DNA from: Hysterium pulicare CBS 123377
Lineage: Eukaryota; Ascomycota; Dothideomycetes; Hysteriales; Hysteriaceae
Assembly (NCBI GenBank): GCA_000467715.1
Contig: AJFK01000116.1
Span: 55,056 to 119,055 of the forward strand
DNA length: 64,000 nt
Direction of reading: 5' to 3'
Position numbers and translations under genes: made by a program. Of this stretch, positions 10,140 to 21,825 are shown in pieces; the stretch's first letter is position 1, and every line of letters begins with the position of its first letter. The notes below the pieces were generated by a model. That model made no database searches and was not told where the DNA came from. It saw nothing but the letters and a program-made list of their open reading frames with translations.

Positions 10140-11851
10140 TCATTCTTCCTCCGCATGATTCCTATTCACTCTCTTACGTACCCACGTCGTCCACCCACCT
10201 CCTACAAACAACACAGCCAAAATGGCGGTAAGCCCACATATACCGCCTAGAACAGCATTCATGTTCCCATACCCAATTCTTTCTCTCAGCTTCCCTGCAG
10301 CAAGTGGTCCAACAGTCAACCCGCCACTCCAAATCATAGAGTTGATGCCATAAAGCTGCGCATACGGCGCCTGATCTGCGAATATTTCCGGATTTGCTTT
10401 GTAGTATTTTTCAACTACATTTCCGGACTCGACGATTGAGGGTGAATTTATGATTGCCAGACCTACGCCGCAAAGCGCGAGGAGTGAGGCGTAAAGCGCC
10501 ACTTGGTGGCCTAAGTCCCAGCCATCTGTGACTTCGCCTGGGAGTCTAAGTAGTACCAGCACGGGGAGAAAATAGGTGAAGCCTACTACGGAGATAATCT
10601 TAGTACCGAAACGGTCGACTGCCCAGCCGAAGATGGGACCAAGGAAGAAGTCTGCGCCACCAAGCGGGAAGAATAAGAGACCGGCTTTCAGACTGTCGAA
10701 ACCATAGCGTTCAGATGCGACTATAGGAATTGTTGCGTCGAAAGAGCCAAGTAAGAGAGCCTGGACGAATCCCATGAAGAAGGCAGTTAGAAGGCCTGGG
10801 TCCCGGAGCACAAGAAGCAAGGGAAAATTGCGAGTAATTCGGGATTTTGGTTTGGCTAGACGATACTCGGTGAGATCTGGTGATTGCTGGGGGAGAAGAG
10901 GTGTTGATTCATTTGCTGTAGATGGTTCTGGGGAGTGTGGTGGCGAGGCCAGTGGTGTTGAGTATTTAGCAGCGGTTTTCTTTTCCACAACGAGCAGACG
11001 CATGATGAAGTCGATGGCTAAGAGGGCTGAGCCGAGTCCGAAAACGCCGACGTAGCCTGTCTTCGCGTATAAAATGCCGCCGAGGACGGGAGCAAAGAGA
11101 GCGGCGACTGATATGAAGCTAAAAATCTGATACGTATGTCAGCTCATGTGATCTACAAGATGCCTGCTTATGTATCTGGTCTTTGAGGCGAGAGGTTCTG
11201 AACAGTCATTTTGACAGACGAGACATAGTTATAGGGACCTCCTCAAAATTTCACATAGATTCTTACACTTGTATAAGTGCGAGCGGCCCTACAATCCACG
11301 CCTCGAAGGTCAACTGAAGAAAATTAACATACCGATCCAATAGTCTTTCCCAGGTTCTCCTGTCCAACCGTTTCCACCAGCAAGGCCAAGCCAATCGTCC
11401 AGACAACGCCACCACTACCACCTTGGAGGAATCTCGCAATCGATAGTACCGCCACGCTTTGACCTACTGCCAGAAGGATGGTGGCCAGAAGCAGCAAAAC
11501 CAAGCCTAGCAGAAAGGGTAATTGACGAGAAGAAGAGAATCTATCCGCGAGAACTCCGGCGACTGGAGATGCTAGCATAGAAGCGGCTGCATATATTGCC
11601 AAGAGATCAGACGTGATGCTCTGGATCTGAGTTCGGGGTATCTGAACACGTTCTTCGAGCATGAAAGGCAGCACAGGTACGATGAGGCCGTATAGGAAAA
11701 GATCCACAAACATGCCTATTCCGACTGTGCTGACGATAAAGATGGTGTTTGAGCGCCATTTTAGCCCAATTGGAGGCTTGTCCGAGTTGTATATTCGTGG
11801 GAGAGTTGATTTGACTTTCTTCCATGACGGCCGAGGAGAGTCTGAAGACAT
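10140..11851 (-). CDS. MFS transporter, DHA1/vesicular-amine-transporter-like
   Basis: Two exons, 11851..11333 and 11126..10140 (206-nt intron), give 501 residues. Start chosen at ATG MSSDSP, because the open frame upstream lacks ATG. Twelve membrane segments can be traced, beginning FIVSTVGIGMFVDLFLYG. The MFS motif A variant is GVLADRF after TM2, and motif C-like glycine-rich sequence lies in RFLQGGSGGVVWTIG. The splice joins GKTIGS to FISVAALFAPVLGG, a conserved block in this subfamily. The central loop (about 250-300) is Ser/Pro-rich and cytoplasmic. The substrate cannot be read from sequence; relatives export drugs or polyamines by proton antiport. No secondary-metabolism genes lie beside it. 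The intron is longer than others in the window, so a small extra exon there cannot be excluded. Confidence 0.85.
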
Positions 11852-12463
11852 GTCTCTGGGGTGGCTGGCCGAGGCCGTTAAACAAAGTACTACAGTTGGC
11901 TCGACGAACAGTCGGGCTCGACGTCGAGTCGTCAATCTGGTTTGCTAATTTGAGTCGATGTTGGTCGTCGCTTCGGATCCGTTTGCGGATGCTAAGAAGG
12001 AAAGAAGCTAGGGAGTTATGAATGAAATATGCTGTTCACAAGCTCTTTCTTAAGCGGTGAGATATTCATGGGTTTATTCGAGAATTACAACATGATTTCT
12101 GATGCCCATGTTGAAGATGCTCAACCTTGGTACAATGGCTTGTGCCAAAAAATTCGAGTAGAGGGGAATGCCAAAAGTTTGGAAGGAAGGAACATCATTG
12201 CGAACCTAGTTGCAAGACTCATATCTGCAGCACGCCAATGTATGGCTTTTGCTGCTTACCTACCAAATAGTTCCATTAGCAAAAAGATGGGTCTAGAGAG
12301 CGACTCTTTGTGCCCGCAGTGCATCGGCTCGATCCGGCTTGCCGCTTTTCGGGCTAGCCGGAATATCTCTTGGCGACACCAAGGCCGAATACTTGAGCCC
12401 CAATTTAGGTGCTCTGTACATCAATTCACACAACACTTGCGATACCATCTTCGTACGACCACT
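11852..12463. promoter_or_regulatory. Divergent spacer between the MFS and snRNP genes
   Basis: Two divergent starts are 612 nt apart. Short open frames lack motifs. It presumably holds both promoters; no distinct binding site was recognised. Confidence 0.5.
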
Positions 12464-13362
12464 ATGGATATGGATGGTGTACAGGGCGGGAATCCGCCAA
12501 ATTCAACGTTTGTAACTTTCTCAAGCTAACTGAAGTCGAAACTAACCAAATTTATAGAATCTACGTACGTCCACATACTAACCGAAGCCCATGTTCACAT
12601 TGCACAGCGTGACTGGTGCTGAAAATAATCTAGGTCAAAAACCTCGAAGAGAGCGTCAAGATACCCGACCTGATCGAAAACCTGCAAGAGATCTTCGGCG
12701 AATATGGCACCATCCTCGAAATCGTAGCCAAGAGCAGTCTGAAGCGGAAAGGGCAGGCTTTCATCGTCTTCGAAGACCCGGCCTCGGCGGCGCAGGCAAT
12801 GGAGGATATTCAAGGCTTCGATTTGTTTGATAAGCCTATGCGGTTGGAGTATGCGAGGACGAGGAGTGATGTGATTGTGAAGAGGGATGGGACTGAGGAG
12901 GAGTTTGAGCAGCATAAGAGGAGGAGATTGGCTGAGAAAGGTAGGTTCTCCTGGAGATTTGTGAGGTTACGAGACTAATCTACTGGCTTTACAGAACGAA
13001 AGCAAGCCATCGAAGCTCAAGAGGCCCAAAAGAAAGCCCAACATCCCGCTGCTGCAGAACCAGCGAAGCCTCGTCCGGCTGGCAAACCATCTGGTGCTGC
13101 CGTCATACCCGCCGAATACTTACCTCCGAACAAGGTTCTCTTCGTTCAGAATCTACCAAAGGATGTCGACGTCGATGGTCTTACGGAGATATTCTCACGG
13201 TTCGATGGATTCAAGGAAATTCGTACTGTTCCTGGTAGAAAGGGTCTTGCTTTCGTCGAGTACGATTCTGAACAGCAAGCTATTACTGCTAAGGAGAGTA
13301 CCTCGGATATGCCGGTGGGCGAGAGCAACCAACCTATGAAAGTGACGTACCAGAGGCAGTAG
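12464..13362 (+). CDS. U1A/U2B''-type snRNP protein with two RRMs
   Basis: Four exons, 12464..12507, 12558..12564, 12634..12940 and 12995..13362, give 241 residues. The second exon is only 7 nt. It is required to complete RNP2 of the first RRM, TIYVKNLEE. RRM1 (about 14-95) has RNP1 KGQAFIVF. A charged Ala/Lys/Pro linker follows, then RRM2 (about 165-240) with VLFVQNL and KGLAFVEY. Fungi usually keep one protein of the U1A/U2B'' group, so assignment to U1 or U2 snRNP (yeast Mud1 or Msl1) is not decided here. It acts in the nucleus by binding an snRNA stem-loop. Introns are 50, 69 and 54 nt, the first two with CTAAC- or CTGAA-like branch sites. Convergent with VMA8. Confidence 0.88.
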
Positions 13363-13568
13363 TCATTGCAGTCTGGCAGTGGGTGTGGGTGTTCATAAAA
13401 ATTTGGCGTTCGAAAAATGATTCGGAATATCAGGAGGGTGCATATTAGAGCACGAAAAAGCAGATATGCACATGGATTTGAATTGATTGGATATGCTACA
13501 TTGGTATCGTAATTATGGCAAGCCGCAAAGTAGGACAACCACGCATTATACCGATACAGTACACAAGA

Positions 13569-14568
13569 TTAGAAAATGACATCCTCGTTATCTTTATCAC
13601 CGAGCAGATCTTGTGAATCGGCAGCATATTCTGCCCGATTCTCCTTCTCCTCGGTTGCCTCTTTGGCGGCCTGTCGCTCCTTCTCTCCAGCGGCAGCATC
13701 CCGCTGTTTCTTGCCAGACACCTTCTTCAGCCTGTAGAACTCCTCTCTGTCCATTTCATCCAGCTCTGCGTTGATATATTTGATAGTGTTCTCGGTGCGA
13801 GGAATAATGACGTGCTCGCTACGGGGGGAATATCAGCTTGACACTGAATTGACATGAAAGGATTTACTCACATGGCGTTTACTCTTCGATTCACCACCTT
13901 GATGACCTCATCCAGGGTAACGAAAGCAGTCTGCAAACTTGCTAATTCGACCAGGGTCTCCACTGCTCGAGCATATGTCTCTCTGCACCTCTGCACTTGC
14001 TGTCCACCTCTTCCTAAACCTGTCAAGCCAAAGTCATTGTTGCCTTCGGTTGTGTAGCTCTCGAACTGAGGAAGGAAGACACCCGAAACGTTCTCTTGTT
14101 TGGTTCGTACGCGGAATCTGGCCTCTTTCACCGATTCTTGAATTTGGTAGCCAATCTCGCCTCCAACGGCATATGTGACCTCTGCAAGCGAGAAAGCAGC
14201 TATCTGCATCACCCGGCCCATCTTACGCTTGGCCTCATCGATACGGCGTGTGATTTCTAAACGCTGTCTCAGCTATACGAGTAGGTGAATGGCCAGGTAT
14301 ATGACACCTACCTCGAAAGCGCCTAGGAGCAGGAGAGGATCAGTAGGATTCACAGAACAGGTGGCTCGAAGGGCGGCATACTTTGTCAATGCCTCACTCT
14401 TCCGCTTCAAAAGATCGTGGCCAATTTGAGCACCCTTCAATTTGCTCTTCATCAAGCCCAGCGACTGCCGCGTGGGGAAGACAGCTTCGCGCGCCTGTGG
14501 GCGGTAACACCATCAGCTTCTGCTGCATAGCTTCTGACAGCTGCAACACTTACCCCGCTACCGGACAT
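13569..14568 (-). CDS. VMA8: V-type ATPase subunit D
   Basis: Five exons, 14568..14554, 14494..14382, 14322..14312, 14256..13872 and 13818..13569, give 257 residues, almost the usual length. Exon 1 is 15 nt and exon 3 only 11 nt. The 11-nt exon restores the conserved SEALTKRFREITRRID run exactly. Other marks are AREAVFPTR near the start, KGAQIGHDLLKRKSEAL, KMGRVMQIAAFSLAEV, and LTGLGRGGQQVQ. Subunit D is the coiled-coil central rotor stalk of the V1 sector at the vacuolar membrane, coupling ATP hydrolysis to proton pumping. The Lys/Glu-rich C-terminus and acidic end are typical. Introns are 59, 59, 55 and 53 nt. The structure follows from both phase and conservation, so I am confident in it. 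Confidence 0.95.
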
Positions 14569-15057
14569 TGTCAAACCAAGACTCGAGCAGTAGTCGAGAA
14601 GAACAGCTGCTGGCCAAATAGGATTTCCGAGGGTGGAATTGGAGCTGCAACAAGCCAGTCCAGGGCTTGCTGATGAAAGAAGAGAGCGTTGGGGCAGGTC
14701 AAGTGGTGAATGGCGTCGATTGCGTCCTGGCATTTGGCCATAGCGTGCAAAAGCCAAACGAAGCCGTTTAGTGCTACCGAAGCGCCGAGCCAGTCAGCCA
14801 ACAGAGCCCGTCGCAAGCGCGACAGCTCAGAAATCTGCAGGTGCAGACCGCAACAGTCGGACCACCAACCACCATCCGCCGCAAAATCTCTCGCAGCCTC
14901 CCGCCCGGCCACCGCCCCATCTCCTCCTCAACTCTCGAGAGGTCTCTCGCCCAGCCCGGGCTATGACAATCGCCTAGCTTGAGCAATGCCTGGAGAGCTA
15001 TTGAGGACGGTGGTGACAACCGCTCGTTCGCGCGGCAGCAAACGGAACGCCTCGACC
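14569..15057. promoter_or_regulatory. Divergent promoter of VMA8 and SYF1
   Basis: The spacer is about 489 nt, if SYF1 starts at 15058. The C-rich plus strand gives spurious open frames on both strands, with no motif. An in-frame upstream ATG for SYF1 lies at 14986. Confidence 0.5.
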
Positions 15058-17559
15058 ATGTCCTCCGACCTCTACCTCATTTCGGACAACGATGTCATCT
15101 ACGAGCAGGACATCATCCGCAACCCGGGCAGCATCAAGCCGTGGCTGGACTACGTCAACTTCAAACGACAGCAGGGCAGTCTGCTCGAGCAGGCCTTCGT
15201 CCTCGAGCGCGCCTGCACCACCCTGCCCCGGTCCTACAAGCTGTGGAAGATGTATCTCGAACTGCGGACAAAAAATCTTGTGAGCAAGATTCCGGCCAAA
15301 TATGCGCCGCACTACGTCAAAGTCAACGCATTGTTCGAGAAGGCTTTGGTCTTGCTGAATAAAATGCCGAAGATATGGGAATTGTATCTCTCGTTTCTCA
15401 TGCAACAGCCACTCGTTACCACCACCCGAAGAACGTTCGACAGGGCACTGCGCGCCCTCCCACTCACTCAACATAATCGAATATGGGCTTTATATCGACC
15501 TTTCGCCAACTCCGCCTCCGGAGAAACAGCCGTCAAGATATGGCGGAGATACATGCAGATTCACCCGGAGAATGCTGAAGACTTCATCGAGCTGCTAAAG
15601 GACATGCGAAAATACACCGAAGCCGTCAAAAAGTACATGGAAATTCTCAATAACCCCCGGTTTAAGAGCAAGGAAGCTAAAGGACCATTTCAATTCTGGA
15701 CCGAGATGGTTGAATTGCTGATCGATCACGCCAAGGAAATCGAAACCGGAGATGACAGCGGTATAAATGTGGAAAAGATCATTCGCAGCGGCATAGATCG
15801 CTTCGCTGACCAGAGAGGTATCTTGTGGGTTGGACTTGCACGGTATTGGATCAACAAGGGCGAATACGAACGGGCTAGAGATGTCTTCGAAGAGGGTGTC
15901 ACTACTGTCATGACCGTCCGAGACTTCTCCATCGTTTTCGATACCTATACCGAGGCGGAGGAAGGTCTCATCGGCATCAAGCTAGAAGAGGCCGCTGCTC
16001 GAGCGGATCGAGGAAAAGCTGACCAAGATGCTGATGCTGACCTTGACATTCGAATGGAGAGGTTCGAACAACTCATGGACCGAAGGCCCTTCCTTGTCAA
16101 CGATGTCCTCCTACGGCAGAACCCGAACAACGTGAACGAATGGGAGAAACGAGTTGCTCTATGGGGCAACGACAAGAAAGAGGTCGTCCAGACTTACACC
16201 GACGCCATTGCAGCCATCAACCCGAAGAAAGCAGTTGGCAGGTTCCACGAGTTATGGACCAATTATGCAAAATTCTACGAAGAGGGTGGCGATCTAAGGA
16301 ACGCCCGAGTCATCATGGAGAAAGCCGTCAAGGTCCCATTCAAGTCCGTTAATGAACTGGCCGAGATGTGGTGCGAATGGGCAGAGATGGAGCTCCGAAA
16401 TGAGAATTTCGATCGCGCTGTCGACATCATGGCCAAGGCAACGCAAGCACCAAAACGTTCAAACGTCGATTACTTCGACGAGACCCTAACACCACAACAG
16501 CGTGTCCACAAGAGTTGGAAGTTATGGAGCTTTTATGTTGACCTAGTTGAGAGTGTTAGCACGCTTGAGGAGACGAAGAAAGTATACGAAAGAATATTCG
16601 AACTTCGAATCGCAACGCCACAGACCGTTGTCAACTATGCCAATTTACTGGAAGAAAACAAATATTTCGAAGATTGCTTCAAGGTCTACGAGCGTGGGCT
16701 GGATTTATTCAGTTATCCAGTAGCTTTCGAACTATGGAATCTCTACCTTACAAAAGCAGTTGACCGCAAGATTGGGATTGAACGCCTCCGCGATCTTTTC
16801 GAGCAAGCCATTGAAGGATGTCCACCAAAATTTGCAAAAGTTCTGTACCTCATGTACGGTGCTTTGGAGGAGGAGCGTGGGCTCGCCCGCCATGCCATGC
16901 GCATCTATGAGCGGGCGACTCGTGCAGTATCTGACGAAGATCGAATGGACATGTTCAACTTCTACATTACGAAGTCCGCATCGAATTTCGGCCTTACTTC
17001 CACTCGACCGATCTATGAGCGAGCCATATCTGCGCTGCCTGATAACGAAGCCAAGGAGATGTGTCTCAAATTCGCCGAGATGGAGAGGAGACTCGGCGAG
17101 ATTGACCGTGCACGGGCGATCTATGGCCATGCCAGCCAGTTCTGCGATCCACGGACCAACCCCGGATTCTGGCAGAAATGGGAAAGCTTTGAAGTTCAAC
17201 ATGGGAATGAGGACACGTTCAAGGAGATGCTACGCATCAAGCGAAGTGTCCAAGCTCAGTACAAGTTTGTCTCATCCCTTATCATCTATCAAATATCAAT
17301 ACTGACAATTCATAGTACCGACGTTAACTTCATCGCTTCCCAAGCCCTCGCGCGAGGTCAACAAAACACAGATGGCGAAGCAACAAACGGCGACGGTCAA
17401 GAACAAGAGGATGCTATGGTGGCTTTGGAGAAACAAGCCCGGGCACCGCAAGGCTTCGTTGCCGCAAGCTCAGGACCCGAAGGCGGCAACATCAAAAAAG
17501 TGTCTCAAGAGCCTGTTGCAGCAAATCCCGATGCTATCGATGTGGACGACGATCTATGA
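15058..17559 (+). CDS. SYF1: Pre-mRNA splicing factor Syf1 (HAT repeats)
   Basis: Two exons, 15058..17264 and 17316..17559, give 816 residues. An earlier in-frame ATG at 14986 would add 24 basic residues unlike the family, so Met at 15058 (MSSDLYLIS) is preferred. The protein is a solenoid of HAT repeats from about residue 15 to 735. Examples are DVIYEQDIIRNPGS, KPWLDYVNFK, WELYLSFLMQQP and FELWNLYLTKAV. Syf1 is a scaffold of the Prp19/NineTeen complex in the activated spliceosome. The 51-nt intron has no in-frame stop, but splicing it joins QY to NTDVNFIASQ, a conserved Syf1 run. Unspliced RNA would add 17 residues. The C-terminus is acidic (AIDVDDDL). Confidence 0.94.
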   Translation: MSSDLYLISDNDVIYEQDIIRNPGSIKPWLDYVNFKRQQGSLLEQAFVLERACTTLPRSYKLWKMYLELRTKNLVSKIPAKYAPHYVKVNALFEKALVLLNKMPKIWELYLSFLMQQPLVTTTRRTFDRALRALPLTQHNRIWALYRPFANSASGETAVKIWRRYMQIHPENAEDFIELLKDMRKYTEAVKKYMEILNNPRFKSKEAKGPFQFWTEMVELLIDHAKEIETGDDSGINVEKIIRSGIDRFADQRGILWVGLARYWINKGEYERARDVFEEGVTTVMTVRDFSIVFDTYTEAEEGLIGIKLEEAAARADRGKADQDADADLDIRMERFEQLMDRRPFLVNDVLLRQNPNNVNEWEKRVALWGNDKKEVVQTYTDAIAAINPKKAVGRFHELWTNYAKFYEEGGDLRNARVIMEKAVKVPFKSVNELAEMWCEWAEMELRNENFDRAVDIMAKATQAPKRSNVDYFDETLTPQQRVHKSWKLWSFYVDLVESVSTLEETKKVYERIFELRIATPQTVVNYANLLEENKYFEDCFKVYERGLDLFSYPVAFELWNLYLTKAVDRKIGIERLRDLFEQAIEGCPPKFAKVLYLMYGALEEERGLARHAMRIYERATRAVSDEDRMDMFNFYITKSASNFGLTSTRPIYERAISALPDNEAKEMCLKFAEMERRLGEIDRARAIYGHASQFCDPRTNPGFWQKWESFEVQHGNEDTFKEMLRIKRSVQAQYKFVSSLIIYQISILTIHSTDVNFIASQALARGQQNTDGEATNGDGQEQEDAMVALEKQARAPQGFVAASSGPEGGNIKKVSQEPVAANPDAIDVDDDL

Positions 17560-19985
17560 GTGCTTCAAGAAGATACGACAATCTGGCATGGGCGGAGGAT
17601 CGTTGCATTTCCGTGGCGTTTTCTGGGGAACAAGATATAATGCTTCACTCGTCTTATTTCATTTCTTGTTTCTTGCTTGTGTAAATGCTTCTTTGAGCCT
17701 CGGCGGCATCTTCTTTTTCATTTCTGCGAATCTCTTAGTTTGAATTACCTGGATGGGACCTCATAAGTCTCGTCATGCATATATGGCGTTGGATTGGCTC
17801 TATTCGTACCAAAACGAGGCGCGGGTGAAGTACTATCTTCTCCTTTGTCGTTGCGACCTGATCGGAGATACAGTTGCTTGCGGCTCGAGGGCAGTGAAGG
17901 CGACAGATTGATTTGCTTGGTGGGTGGGGTGATTGAACAATACTTCATTGAAGGGGCATCGACTCTACACTACTATACTATTTCTTTCAACTGATATCCA
18001 AAAAAAATGCAAATCCTTATCTTCCAACTTTTTCATCATGAACATGACAAGCTATCCTATCTACCGAATGAGTTTCAGAATTGCCGGCGCGCGTGTCAAA
18101 GTTTGACTTTTGACAGCTCAGCCATTCTCTCCACCATGGAACCTATCAAAAGCACCTCAATATTAGCGCGACTTTCCCTCGGGATATCAGTTCATTTCTG
18201 GTATTCGACCCTTGGTTTCTTGCTCCGGTCACTAACACCACAGAATATTGCCTTGATGCAAGTGCTGCGCCTCCACAACATAAAGAGCGTCGCACCTCCA
18301 AGGCTCGAAACGAAAAGGAAAAAAAGCACGCAAAACGAGCAAGCATGCTAACTTGGCAGTCAGTCGTCTCCCAGTCTGTCTAGGATAAGTCAAGTATTGT
18401 GCAGACGATGGCTTGCCTTATCGATCAAATCACCACTGGGTATGGCACGCTATCACGGATACCACGGAGGTGTATCACGAAAATGAAGGAGGAAGTGTCT
18501 CTTAGGAGACTTGGACTTTCGATATTTGCCTGAAACGGACGCTCCTTATCGCAATCACTGGAAGTTGCTCGAGATGTTCGGATTGTCTGTCTGGATATGC
18601 TCGACGACGTAATGATGGGTTTAGGGACCTGATGATCCAATTTACTTTACATCGGATTCACTATCATCATAGGCGATATGCGACGCATATCTTGACATCT
18701 CGACAACTTCCCACATATCTTACCGAGCAGTGAGAGCACAATGATATCCCAGCGGCCCAATATGTAAGCGGCAAGCATCCTCGCATCAGCTTCTCCTCGG
18801 GTGGTGAGGGAGCGAGGAGGGACAACAAAGACAACAAAGGACATTCCTGCAGTCCATCGAAGCGATGACGATCCCAGCTGAAATAGGTATGCTGGGCTTC
18901 TGCTACCCTGCACCTTTCCTCGAACCACAGCAGAGTTGGCGGCCTCAAGAACGGCGACAGGTGAGATGGAAAGGAAGTTAGCCTTGGGATTGGCGCCGCT
19001 GGTAGCCGTCAAGTGAATCGCGGGCGAAGTTGTTAGTGAGCTGCTTAGCGGGAAAGCAAAATTGAGACCTGTCACCAGGCAATAACCATGACTCCCTCCC
19101 GATTTCAGCTTAGAAGCTCCCCGGATTCCTGCCGTGGTCGCGGATGGGTTGGTTCCCACGATGGCGGCTAGAGGACAGTTGCAGGCGTTGGGTTGATGGT
19201 TCGGAATGCGTGCAGCGGCCTCCGTCATAGCTCCAGAGATCCAGGCCTTTCCCCACAGCAGCATCGATAAGACAGATTGGTCTAGCGCGCCAAGCACCTG
19301 GGCTGGGCAGCCATCCCAAGCCACACACGCTGCCTTCATCAATCCATTCACGATCGACGGACCTCCATCACACTCACCCACCCTCGTTACACCAGACTGA
19401 TGGGACAAGCCGGCAGCTCGAAACGAGGCAGCGTGCAGACGCCAAACATCCGGCCAATCTGATGCATATCACCACCTCCCTTATCGTGCAAATGAACCCT
19501 TGCTCCGCAAATCATGGCGGGGAGTGTGAAAAGCGACTGACGTAATGAGACAGCACTGGAACATTTCTGTGATGCTCCATTTAACTAGGTAACCTTACAG
19601 CACTCGGCCAATTGATACGGCCGCTGGGAAGGGCATCTCTGGGTACGAGTCTCAGATATGAGTTAGCTGAGGACTGCATGGCGCTGTCCCGCATCATGTG
19701 TTAGACTCCTCATTGCCGCTTTGACGTCGTTAAACGCCCAGGGTTTGTGGAGCGAGGGGCAAGTGATAGCTCTCCCCTTTGTCATATGTGTACTGCATGC
19801 ACCGCCCGATTGCTAGCGAAGCTTATTATTTGCTTCCTTTCACAGATACCCCTCAACACCTACTCTCATCAGTCTGTCAACCCTTTTAACAAGTAAGTTG
19901 TTGTCTAAGATCTGTTTTGCAAGAAACAGAATATAACGACGTGAGAGTTGATATCAGGCCTCTTAGATCGATATCTGACGACATT
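17560..19985. other. Long stretch without a supported gene
   Basis: About 2.4 kb. A 253-codon open frame runs on the minus strand (19408..18647). Its protein is rich in Ala/Ser/Gly without domains and shows no splice partners, so I do not call it. TGTCAAAGTTTGACTTTTGA at about 18094-18113 is a short imperfect palindrome-like site. No tRNA or other RNA gene was recognised. Confidence 0.4.
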
Positions 19986-20614
19986 ATGGCTACAACAAAT
20001 GCTTCTGGTATGTTTGTCTCTTTGGTATCAATACCCGTCCAAGTCTCAGATACGTCAATCTGTGGCTTCACAAGTCTTTCTACTGTCCATGCCTTATCTC
20101 CATCCTCTATATCGTTATGATCTTTACTCCCTTTCCACCTCACTAATCGGCATCATCTAGGTCTCGATGGGACACCAACCAACAACCCATCAGTCGAATC
20201 CCAAGATCCCTTCGCCTCACAACGTGAAGAGGGCAATGGTACGTATCCCCATGAAAGGCCCATACTTTCTCCAGACCTCCATCTAACATCATCTCTTCCG
20301 CGAAGATCCCTTCCATGGTGAAAACGACAAACTGAACGACCTCGCGGGCAACGACAACATGGGCATGCCCTCGTCCCCGACCAACAAAGACCGCCGCATG
20401 AGTAAAGAATGGGACGCCTCCAAAGTCCCTCCCTCCCGCTTCCAGCGCCGAGAGGGCTCCATTTACTCGACGCCTAGCTCCAGAGATAGTCACGTCAAGG
20501 GTAGCTCGCGGGATCAGGCTTATCACGATAAGCTGAAGGAGAAGGTGAGTTTCTGTAGGCATTGCTTCCTGAGAACTGTTATGCTGATTGTTATAATAGG
20601 GTTGGAGCAAATAA
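19986..20614 (+). CDS. Conserved small fungal protein ending KLKEKGW
   Basis: Four exons, 19986..20007, 20161..20238, 20306..20544 and 20600..20614, give 117 residues. All phases agree and donors are GTATGT, GTACGT and GTGAGT. The protein is hydrophilic, Ser/Asp/Asn-rich and probably disordered. It has two DPF motifs (SQDPFAS and the DPFHG created by the second splice), a PPSRFQRREGS run and a C-terminal YHDKLKEKGW. The last exon is just 15 nt, encoding GWSK. This C-terminal signature recurs, as I remember it, in short Pezizomycotina proteins of unknown role; that recollection is not checked. No function is assigned. DPF motifs bind clathrin-adaptor ears in other proteins, but that is speculation here. 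Confidence 0.75.
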
Positions 20615-21825
20615 ATTGATACACGCCAGTGGGTGAGCTTGTAGGATTTGAAATATGAATTCGGACGGGAAGTGTATGAGTGCTGGGCTGGTTGGGTGGC
20701 ATGTTGTGATTTATCCATTCTTCACAGACCGATTTTCGGTATCGCCTTGAAGGGCGTAGTTTTATGCGAAGGAGTACATGTATGCATGCGTTATGACCTA
20801 TTATCTGCATCTTTGAAACTCGACTCCAGATATCCAATACATCATATTTCGCAAACTGCAGACACAGCTTCATATCTCGAATAGATTACCGCCCTCTAAA
20901 ATTTTAGCTACTTCGATTTCGTCCAACTCGAAGTAGTAAATCTAATTTCCAGGCTTGATACGGTCATTTTCCAGATTTACTTATCTCTTGGTATCTCAAG
21001 CAAGTTTTCCTTAGTTGAGAGGACCTGAACTTCTCCTCTCTTGCCCGTCTTTCTATGGGTGCTTGGGTTGGTTGGGTGGGGAGGGTTCTACCTAATAGAA
21101 CCGGGGGTGGAGGACGAGTACAAATATCGAATTAGCTCTATGCCTCATCGATTCTGGATTTGAAGGTTCATGTGGATGCCTATAACACCAAGCGGGTTCA
21201 TAGCAAAAGGGGGATGGAACTGGACTTTTGAGTCCAATAGTGGGTTAGGAGTTGATAATGATAAGAGGGGTCACGTTCTCATAGAACTATATATTATAGA
21301 ATCTATGAAAAAGATTAAAGGACGAAAGTTCAAACCTCATTCTCAAACCTCGTTCTCAAACAAGTCATTGAAAACGCATAATTCCCTCCCCGCTCTCCTC
21401 TTAGAACTAGGCAGACCTCCCTGTGTCTGCGCTCACTCTTTCCCCCAACACCCCCAACCTATATAAACTCAAAATTCAAACTCAGTATCTCAGGAAAGTC
21501 GCTCCAATCAACCATCGTCTTCGGACAAGGACCCTTCTGGTTTTGCACTACCGGCTTAGGCCCCTTTCCTTTTTGCTCCTTCCTTCCCGAACTTTTCCTA
21601 ACCTTCTTTTTGACTTTGTTGCTGCTACCGTTGTTGGCTGCTGCCTGGGACACGAGATATGAGAGTTCGAGTGTGGGAATCTCGGGCGGTTCCTTTTCAT
21701 TTTAGCTTTTAGGGGAAATGGGATGAGAGGGAGGATTGCGAGTTTGAAGAGCTATGTTGAGGTTATTACGTTACGTGTTACTTACAAGAAGGAAAAGAGA
21801 TCATAGACGTGGAAGCTAATCCAGT
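20615..21825. other. Intergenic stretch before repeat block
   Basis: There is no supported gene. A GGTTGGTTGGGTGGGG run lies near 21065-21080. Both strands have short open frames without motifs. Confidence 0.45.

Noticed and set aside
10140-13362. MFS transporter as part of a secondary-metabolite cluster
   Set aside because: Neighbours are TRS85, snRNP and VMA8 housekeeping genes. No PKS, NRPS, terpene cyclase or P450 is in the window.
14257-14381. Single longer intron in VMA8 giving KQRLEIT
   Set aside because: It also keeps frame, but needs a weak CTGAG acceptor and loses the invariant KRFREIT. The two-intron solution with the 11-nt exon has better signals.
18647-19408. 253-codon open frame on the minus strand
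   Set aside because: No domain, odd Ala/Ser/Gly composition and no splice partners. It sits in a long gap where chance open frames are expected. A protein search with hits would reverse this.
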